From: Pachyseris speciosa
Lineage: Eukaryota; Cnidaria; Anthozoa; Scleractinia; Pachyseridae
Assembly: GCA_016490735.1 (NCBI GenBank)
Contig: JAEMWC010000658.1
Location: forward strand, 166,001 to 230,000
Direction of reading: 5' to 3'
DNA length: 64,000 nt
Below are positions 57,703 to 64,000 of this stretch, piece after piece. The notes beneath the pieces are model-generated. The model was not told the DNA's origin and did no database searches. It was given only the letters and a program-made list of their open reading frames with translations. Position numbers and translations under genes: made by a program. Within the stretch, counting starts at the first letter, position 1. Each line of letters begins with the position of its first letter.

Positions 57703-58331
57703 CAGGATTCTTGGAACATGGAGTCCCTTATTTAGCGAAGAAGGGTGTTGAAATGGGGAGATATTATGCTTCAGAAGAAATGAGAAATCCAAAGCTGCAA
57801 AAGCAATTGATTGACAAAGGACTTTCCCTTGCAAAGCCGACGATCACAAAGGTGGGGACTGAAGCTTTGAAACAACTCTCAACAAAAGTGAGACCAAATA
57901 TTCGTTACAAAACAGATATCAAAGGATTAGATTATGGCAAAGGTATTGACATTCATAAATTAATTGGAAAAATACCAAAACCCAAAGCTGGCTGGACACC
58001 AAGTAAATATAAATACATGGGGCCTTATAATCCTCTCCATGAACAGTTGGAATATGATCCATCAACTGGAGAGGTGTTAAAGTGGAACGTACAACCTTAC
58101 AATAAGGTGGATGAGATAGCAGCTTACCACGATATTTTTTATGATATGGGAAAAGATAAAGGTGATTGTGACAGAACAATGGTAAAATCTCTCGATCAAA
58201 TACCGTATGGTGAAATGCCAAAATGGGGTCAAACAGCTAGATTCCTAATCAACAAAAAGGAGAAACTAGGTTTAGGTGTTTCAAAAAACGGAAAAAGCCG
58301 TCGAGTGAAGAAAACTGGCAAGAAAAATTAG
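57693..58331 (+). CDS. Phospholipase A2-like protein (parvovirus VP1u type)
   Basis: A 212-residue intact frame. The core has YMGPYNPLHEQL (about residue 108), matching the calcium-binding loop of viral phospholipase A2 domains, then YNKVDEIAAYHDIFYD (about 135-150) with the catalytic His-Asp pair, and DRTMVKSLDQIP. The same domain in parvovirus VP1 unique regions breaches endosomal membranes during entry. The N-terminal 100 residues are helical and the C-terminus is very basic. It overlaps the front of the integrase frame by some 50 bases or more. Confidence 0.75.
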   Translation: MALTGFLEHGVPYLAKKGVEMGRYYASEEMRNPKLQKQLIDKGLSLAKPTITKVGTEALKQLSTKVRPNIRYKTDIKGLDYGKGIDIHKLIGKIPKPKAGWTPSKYKYMGPYNPLHEQLEYDPSTGEVLKWNVQPYNKVDEIAAYHDIFYDMGKDKGDCDRTMVKSLDQIPYGEMPKWGQTARFLINKKEKLGLGVSKNGKSRRVKKTGKKN

Positions 58332-59098
58332 CAGATGAATTACATGCACCCATAAAACGAAATTTCACTCGGCGGCGTGTGATTGTAAATAAAATTGATG
58401 AAATATGGGCAAGTGATCTAGTTGAAATGCAAGAGTTCAGTAAATGGAATAAAGGTTATCGATATCTTCTTATGGTTATTGATGTCTTCAGCAAATATGG
58501 TTGGATTGTCCCATTGAAGGATAAGAAAGGTGAATCTGTCACTGAAGCATTCAAAACAATATTCAAGGAAGGTAGAAAACCACAATATCTATGGGTTGAT
58601 AAGGGAAAAGAATTCTATAACAAACACTTGAAGGACTTACTAGAGAAACATAGTGTACAGATGTACTCTACTGAAAATGAAGAAAAGTCCTCAGTGATTG
58701 AAAGATGGAATAGGACAATTAAATCCAAAATGTGGAAGCAGTTCACTGTTCAAGGTAATACACAGTATTTAGACATGTTACCAAAATTAGTGAAACAGTA
58801 TAATAATACCAAACATTCAAGCATAAAGATGACACCCACAGAAACTAGTAAAAAGAGGAATGAAGGAACCGTTTACTTCAATTTATATGGTGATATGGAG
58901 CCATTATCAGCTAAACCGAAATTTAAGGTTGGTGACAAGGTCCGAATATCTAAGTATAAACGGAATGTGTTCGACAAGGGCTATACACCAAATTGGACTG
59001 AGGAAGTGTTCACAGTTGATAAAATCCAATATACAAACCCAATCACTTACAAACTAAAGGATCTCAACGATGAAGAAATACAAGGAAGTTTTTTATGA
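58282..59098 (+). CDS. Retroviral-type integrase
   Basis: The frame is open from inside the previous gene; I place the start near 58282 because ENWQEKLADELH and IKRNFTRRRVIVNK read as protein, though no ATG is obvious. The rve core follows: DEIWASDLVEM (first Asp), LLMVIDVFSKYGWIVPL, LWVDKGKEFYNKHL (second Asp), VIERWNRTIKSKMW (Glu, 33-35 residues later). An SH3-like region (KFKVGDKVRISKYKRNVF) completes it. The enzyme would join the element's termini to host DNA. It ends at TGA 59096-59098, just after a T6 run (59089-59094), and the chromodomain follows in another frame. Confidence 0.85.
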
Positions 59099-59248
59099 AC
59101 CTGAGTTATTAAAAGCCAAACAAGAGGTATTCAGAATTGATAAGGTCATTCGCAGAGATTACAAGAAGAAACAAGCTTTAGTAAAGTGGAAGGGATATAG
59201 TGATGAATTTAACAGTTGGATACCGATAAAGGATTTAAAAGATATATG
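59090..59248 (+). pseudogene. Chromodomain tail of the integrase, shifted frame
   Basis: From the T6 run another frame encodes EPELLKAKQEVFRIDKVI, RRDYKKKQALVKWKGYSDE and FNSWIPIKDL, a clear chromodomain (aromatic WKGY box and NxW). Chromodomains at integrase C-termini steer insertion toward modified histones. The split from the integrase is a single-base difference in the homopolymer. Confidence 0.75.
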
Positions 59249-59365
59249 AATTGTTTTAAGAGAATATTATCTAACATATATATAATAATAACTACAGTGT
59301 TCTTTGCTGTTATTTGCTCATGGTAGCCAAGAATATTATTATTCCTGGTTATATAACTGTATAGT

Positions 59366-59734
59366 ATGATTAATATAAGAAAATTAAGTAAACGTGAGCT
59401 CATAGAGATGCTGGTGAATCCTCAAGATAATTTAAAACAAATAATTTACAAATATTTGGAAGACAATATGGGAGACGTCATTTTGAGAAATCAAGGTTTG
59501 TTGAGATTGGGGGATTTTCTTGGAATTAACAGACATGATCTTGAAAAAATGGATGAATCACTTTTGATCATTATGTTCATGAAGCAAAATGAGCACAAGT
59601 TTAAAGTTAAATATGATGGATTTAAAATTACTGAAATAAAACATTATTTACCAGATTCTGATATTAAATTGGTGTATAAAATTGAAAATATAGTTAATGT
59701 TGTTTATGTTGATAATAATAGAATAATTATTTAA
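59366..59734 (+). CDS. Unrecognised 122-residue protein
   Basis: An intact frame (TATAGTATG start) with a helical front (SKRELIEMLVNPQDNLKQII) and a beta-rich Ile/Val-rich end (IKLVYKIENIVNVVYVDN). AT-rich codons match the neighbours. It lies between integrase and the nuclease on the same strand. I do not recognise a family. Confidence 0.55.
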   Translation: MINIRKLSKRELIEMLVNPQDNLKQIIYKYLEDNMGDVILRNQGLLRLGDFLGINRHDLEKMDESLLIIMFMKQNEHKFKVKYDGFKITEIKHYLPDSDIKLVYKIENIVNVVYVDNNRIII

Positions 59735-59760
59735 AAATAAAAAATAAATTATTATAATAT

Positions 59761-60153
59761 ATGAAAAATAATATAATTTCAATTAAAAATGAATATGATC
59801 TACATAGCAGTGTTGTATCATTTATCAGAAAAAAATATGAAGACGCTTTGATGGTGGCCGGATTAGGTGAAAATCAAATAAGCCTAAACATGAGAATTAG
59901 AAGTTATAAGAAAGGATATGCGGCTGGTCAGTGTGATTTAATGCTGTTGAATCCCACTAGAAAATACAATGCTCTATGTCTTGAATTCAAAAGTCCAACT
60001 GGTATCTTTGTAGTAACCAACAATCAAATCAAAATGAAGAAAATGTATGAGAAAAATAAGTGTAGGTACATTATTAGCAACTGTTTTGAAGATTTAATCC
60101 ACGAAATAACTAAGCATATGGAAGAAAGCAGAACATATTTGTCAGCAGAATAA
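59761..60153 (+). CDS. VRR-NUC-type nuclease
   Basis: A 130-residue intact frame starting in TATATG. It shows EYDLHSSVVSFIRKKY, then GYAAGQCDLML (Asp59), LCLEFKSPTG (Glu75 and Lys77) and NNQIKMKK (Gln89). This is the D-(~15)-ExK-Q pattern of VRR-NUC domains in the PD-(D/E)xK nuclease superfamily, which cut branched DNA. In a replicating viral element it could resolve recombination or replication intermediates. It ends at the foot of the convergent HNH gene, with no space between stop codons. Confidence 0.65.
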   Translation: MKNNIISIKNEYDLHSSVVSFIRKKYEDALMVAGLGENQISLNMRIRSYKKGYAAGQCDLMLLNPTRKYNALCLEFKSPTGIFVVTNNQIKMKKMYEKNKCRYIISNCFEDLIHEITKHMEESRTYLSAE

Positions 60154-60897
60154 CTATTTACACTTTTTGTTGTGATTGTTTCTGCTGTGGTTCTTCATCA
60201 CTCTGTCACACCTAGGACATTTGTACTCCTTGTTCTGCCATTTCTTCATTGACAGAGCTTGGCGCTTCTTTTTATCTTCATCAGAAACTCTCCTTGGTCT
60301 TTTATTAGTTGATTTGATATAATCATCTGGTAGATCTTCTTTTTTAACATATTCGAATTTATATGAACAACCATCCTTTTTTGACACACCTGATTTACAA
60401 TTATTAGTGCCTTCACACACCATTTTAACAGTGCCAGCATTTATTTGAATATGTTGTTGAACAACATACATACTGTTAAAGTATGAAACTTCTTTGGTGA
60501 CAACATTAGTCGCTTTAACACACTTTTTATTTTTATGATTTTTAGCAGCAAATGTATAATCTCGTTTAGTTGCTGATTTCTTGCAATTCTGTTGTTGTGT
60601 TACTATTTGGAGATTACACAAACGATTATCATCTTTTACATCATTTATATGGTCGATGACTTTATCCTCTGGAATAATACCATTGTGACATTCCCAAACA
60701 AACCGATGGACTTGATATGCTTTTCGTTTTCCACCATATTTCCTAACACCACATCTCATATAACCATTATGCTGTTTGGCCCCCTTCATTGGCACTTTCT
60801 TGATGATATTCATAATGTAACCATCCTCATCTGAGGCATACAAATCATAAACTGGATGAATGTTGTAAATGCGCTCGCTAATTTCAATCTTAATCAT
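60154..60897 (-). CDS. HNH endonuclease with C-terminal zinc finger
   Basis: A 247-residue intact frame on the strand opposite its neighbours. Residues ~15-60 look like a NUMOD-type DNA-binding repeat (YDLYASDEDGYIMN). Residues ~63-105 are the HNH core: VHRFVWECHNGIIPED, KVIDHINDVKDDNRLCNLQI and QQQNCKKS. A middle segment (VVQQHIQINAGTVKMVCEGT) resembles another NUMOD/helix-turn-helix. The end has CPRCDRVMKNHSRNNHNKKC, a C2HC-like finger. This is the layout of free-standing homing-type HNH enzymes in phages and large DNA viruses. It may be a passenger in the element. Confidence 0.75.
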   Translation of the reverse strand: MIKIEISERIYNIHPVYDLYASDEDGYIMNIIKKVPMKGAKQHNGYMRCGVRKYGGKRKAYQVHRFVWECHNGIIPEDKVIDHINDVKDDNRLCNLQIVTQQQNCKKSATKRDYTFAAKNHKNKKCVKATNVVTKEVSYFNSMYVVQQHIQINAGTVKMVCEGTNNCKSGVSKKDGCSYKFEYVKKEDLPDDYIKSTNKRPRRVSDEDKKKRQALSMKKWQNKEYKCPRCDRVMKNHSRNNHNKKCK

Positions 60898-60990
60898 TAT
60901 AATATAGTTTATGTAATATCTCTTTAAAACAATTTTGGTGGAAATAAAATATATTGAGGCTTAAAGAGATACCATTATAATAAAATATAA

Positions 60991-63480
60991 ATGGAAAAAA
61001 TTATCTCACCTATTAATATGAACAAGAAAGATTTTAAAGAACTGAGAAATTCTAAGCTCATCAAAATGTTAATTAAGATAAATGAAAGGCTTGAAAAAAT
61101 TGAGAATCAACAGAAGAAGCCGAAGATCGTTATAGCAGATGATACCAAACCACGCGACAATATAATTCTTCCACCAATGGAATTCAGAGACAAACCTCGT
61201 AAGAGTGTTAAACAGATGGTTCAAGATTATGAAGACAACATAATTCCCCCACCAATGGAGTTCAGAGACATACCTATCCCAGCCCCCAGAACCAAAAAAC
61301 CAACACCTGCACCGAGGACGAGGATTGAGCGAATGGCCCAAGCTCTGAAGGGTTACACTGAGTCTTTCGAAGTTGACATAAAAAATGACAAAGACCTGCT
61401 AGAGCAACTACTAAACACAAGAATGGCAATCGAAATACACATTAAAAAATTGTTAAATGAAATGAAAGGACTGAAATTTGTTGAAACGCTGAAGGTAACA
61501 TTCGAAAAAACATCAGATGGACAAATAGAGTACAAAACAGCATATTTCAACAGTGTAGCTCAAACACTTGTGAATAATCTGGAAGTCACTGAATCACTGC
61601 AATTGTCAAAACAGCAAATCTTGAATAAGATAGCTCAATGGATATCTGAAGGTTCAGGTTGGACTGTTGATTCAGTTGATAGTCATTATATCAATGTTGT
61701 CAAATATCAACCAATGAGGGGTTCCTCTTACATTAAACTGCCACAGGAACTCAGAAATTGTGTCAAAGGTTTAATTAACTTGAAAAATGAAGATAATGAA
61801 TGTTTCCGATGGTGTCACATCAGACACTTGAACCCACAAGATAAAGATCCACAGAGGATTAAAAAATCAGACAAAAAATATGTCGAAAAATTGGATTATA
61901 CAGGGATTGAATTCCCAGTAATAACCAAACAGTATAACAAGATAGAAAAACAGAATAAGATCAACATCAATGTTTTTGGTTATGAGGAGAAACAACCTTA
62001 TCCAATTTATGTTTCAAAAGAAAAATATGAAGACTGCTTGAATCTCCTTCTGATAACTGAAGATGAAAACAAGCATTATTTGTTGATCAAAGATTTCAAT
62101 AGGTTAATGTACAATCAGACTAAACACAAGGAAAGAAAACATTTCTGCATGCATTGTTTGCAGTGTTTCAGCTCCGAAAGAGTATTAACTGATCATAAAG
62201 ACAATTGCATTCAAGTGAATGGAACACAAGCAATAAAAATGCCAGAAAAGGGTAAAAACATATTGAAATTCAATAATTTTCATAAACAACAACCTGTACC
62301 ATTTGTGATTTATGCTGATTTTGAAGCCATAACTGAGAAAATACATGGTTGTCAACCTAATAATGGTAAATCATACACTGAGGCTTATCAGAAGCACACT
62401 GACTGTGGATATGGTTATAAGGTTGTCTGTTGTTATGACGATAAACATAGCAAACCTGCGACAGTTTACAGAGGTGAAAATGCTGTGTACAAATTCATGG
62501 AAAAGATGTTAGAAGAAGTCAAATATTGCAAAAAGGTGATGAAAAAGGAATTCAACAAGCCACTGAGAATGACAATAGAGGATGAAAAAGAATTCAAAAA
62601 AGCTGAGGAGTGTCACATCTGTGATATGAAGTATACTGATAAGGATATTAGAGTCCGAGATCATTGTCACATTACTGGTAAATACAGAGGTTCTGCTCAC
62701 CAAGATTGTAATCTGAAACTCAGAGTGAACCCAGAAGAAATAAAAATTCCAGTTATATTCCACAATCTGAGAGGTTATGATAGCCATTTCATTGTGCAAG
62801 AGATTGGAGCCGTTGTTAAGAAGCACACATACAAAAACAAGAAAGGTGAAGACTGTCAAATGAATATTAATGCTATCCCAAATAACATGGAGAAATACAT
62901 GGCCTTCATGCTTGGTAATCATCTTACCTTCATTGATAGTTTCCAATTCATGAGCTCCAGTTTGGATAGACTAGTCAGTAATCTACCGAAGGAGTCATTA
63001 AAATATACCTCTCAAGAGTTCAAAGATGATCTCGATCTGATGGCACAAAAAGGAGTTTATCCTTATGACTATATGGACAGTTTTGATAAATTTAATGAGA
63101 AGCTGCCACAGAAAGAACACTTTTTTAGCATATTGAATGATGAATATATATCAGATGAAGACTATACACATGCTCAGACAGTATGGGAAACATTCTCTCT
63201 CAATAATATGGGCGATTATCATGACCTGTACCTTAAATCAGACATACTACTGTTAGCTGATGTATTTGAAAACTTCAGGAAAACATGCTTAGAATACTAT
63301 AAATTGGATCCATGTCACTACTTCACATCTCCAGGTCTGTCTTGGGACGCAATGCTTAAAATGACTAACATAAAATTAGAATTAATGACAGACATTGATA
63401 TGTTTCAATTCATTGAAAAGGGCCTGCGTGGTGGTATCAGTTATATAGCCAACAGATACGGAAAAGCAAACAATAAATAA
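60991..63480 (+). pseudogene. Protein-primed family B DNA polymerase, exonuclease half
   Basis: Open for 829 codons from an ATG in ATAAATG. The N-terminus is a coiled coil with a duplicated Pro-rich motif (PPMEFRD at ~60 and ~87) and PAPRTKKPTPAPR. A zinc finger (HFCMHCLQCF, ~383) precedes Exo I (VIYADFEAI, ~439). An embedded zinc/HNH-like CHICDMKYT ... DHCHITGKYRG ... HQDCN module (~545-575) is followed by Exo II (FHNLRGYDSHF, ~590) and Exo III (YHDLYLKSDILLLADVF, ~742). This is the polymerase that replicates Polintons from a terminal protein. A TAA at 63478-63480 stops it before the palm, and the next codons continue in the same frame. Confidence 0.85.
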
Positions 63481-64000
63481 ATGAAAGATTACAATGAGAA
63501 GGCACCCTCAAAGTATATCATGTATCTTGATGCTAACAATCTTTACGGTTGGGCTATGAGTCAATACCTTCCAACAGGTGGATTTAAATGGATGTCAGAA
63601 AAGCGGATCAGCAAGTTAGATCTGGCTGACTATAAAGAAGATGGCAAAAAAGGATTGATACTTGAGGTTGATCTTGAATACCCCCAAGAGCTACATGATT
63701 TGCATAATGACTACCCACTTGGGCCTGAAAAGATTAATGTGACTAGGGATATGTTATCAGATTATTGTAAAAACATAGCTAACAAATACAATATTTCAAC
63801 AGGCTTAGTTCATAAGCTAATCCCAACTTTAAGCAACAAAGAGAAATATGTTGTACACTATAGAAACCTCCAATTATACACAAATCTAGGGTTGAAAATA
63901 AATAAAATCCATAGAGTTCTTGAGTTTAATTAATCCCCATGGCTCAGGCAATATATTGATTATAACACACAGAAAAGAACGAATGCAAAAAATGCCTTTG
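63481..64000 (+). pseudogene. Family B DNA polymerase, palm start, cut by window edge
   Basis: In phase with the preceding frame after its TAA. YIMYLDANNLYGWAMSQYLP is the Pol A palm motif (DxxNLYG) of protein-primed polymerases; LEVDLEYPQELHDLHNDYPL and the NISTGLVHKLIPTL segment follow. A second in-frame TAA occurs at 63931-63933, after which the same frame again reads as polymerase (PWLRQYIDYNTQKRT) to the edge. The Pol B and Pol C motifs lie outside the window. Two nonsense codons mark this gene as inactive in this copy. Confidence 0.8.

Larger units (their letters stand above)
46590..64000. mobile_element. Polinton/adintovirus-like element, right end outside window
   Basis: More than 17 kb of AT-rich DNA encodes the hallmark set: protein-primed family B DNA polymerase, retroviral-type integrase with chromodomain, A32/FtsK-type packaging ATPase, adenain-like protease remnant, double-jelly-roll major capsid protein and penton-like minor capsid protein. 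The left boundary lies somewhere before the repeated leader (about 46.5 kb) and is not defined. The terminal inverted repeat cannot be confirmed because the other end is outside. Many genes carry frame breaks or stops, listed with each gene. Confidence 0.9.

Noticed and set aside
50274..63933. Alternative genetic code with TAA as sense
   Set aside because: Several intact genes of the same element (for example VRR-NUC and the major capsid protein) end in TAA at natural C-termini, and the interruptions coincide with other signs of decay.
1..64000. A conserved host gene spanning the repeats
   Set aside because: I found no chain of exon-like frames with consistent family signal on either strand.

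Overview
The window looks like animal nuclear DNA, most likely from a cnidarian (stony coral or another anthozoan). The reasons are repeat families I recognise as common in such genomes (tRNA-derived SINEs, Penelope-like elements, tyrosine-recombinase elements, a crowd of MITEs), the lack of any dense prokaryotic gene layout, and a Polinton-type viral element. The species call is inference. I found no convincing host gene; nearly everything assignable is mobile DNA.

Layout. (1) 1-770: the outer end of one Polinton-like element running off the left edge, with a partial zinc-ribbon (VLTF3-like) gene on the minus strand and tandem repeats in front of it. (2) 0.8-36 kb: stacked transposons. These include a 2.2-kb element with long inverted ends made of CGAGGGT-type tandem repeats (1795-3986), Penelope GIY-YIG remnants (4.8-5.2 and 27.1-28.0 kb), an L1/Tx1-type LINE with a 15-bp target-site duplication (5887-11800) split by another repeat, tyrosine-recombinase remnants (15.3-16.0 and 25.4-25.8 kb), a pogo-type transposase remnant, a TTAA MITE with a MITE nested inside, a 719-bp tandem duplication, a LINE tail and a hAT-type MITE with a perfect 8-bp duplication. 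(3) 36.9-43.5 kb: a 6.6-kb TIR transposon carrying several younger insertions, then a TTAA/CCCTTT (piggyBac-like) element. (4) 46.6 kb to the right edge: a long Polinton/adintovirus-like element, AT-rich and gene-dense.

The right-hand element holds, in order: a VLTF3-like factor (+); a minus-strand block with a two-helix membrane protein (SLATT-like), a protein with a His-Asp phospholipase-like motif, two collagen-stalk fibre genes and the A32/FtsK-type packaging ATPase; then a plus-strand block with a coiled-coil protein, the penton-like minor capsid protein, a basic core-like peptide, the double-jelly-roll major capsid protein, a pVI-like/protease fusion, a small Cys-rich protein, a phospholipase A2-like protein, an integrase with chromodomain, an unknown protein and a VRR-NUC nuclease; then an HNH endonuclease (-) and a protein-primed family B DNA polymerase (+) cut by the window edge. 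Together these would cover late gene expression, capsid building and maturation, DNA packaging, host attachment, membrane breach, integration and replication.

This copy is not intact as read. At least eight reading-frame breaks lie at or beside short A/T homopolymers, four in-frame TAA codons interrupt genes (two in the polymerase), and the protease is cut short at a GTTCA repeat. This means either an inactivated copy or homopolymer errors in the assembly. Most coding starts in the element sit inside the string TATATG, a candidate shared promoter signal.
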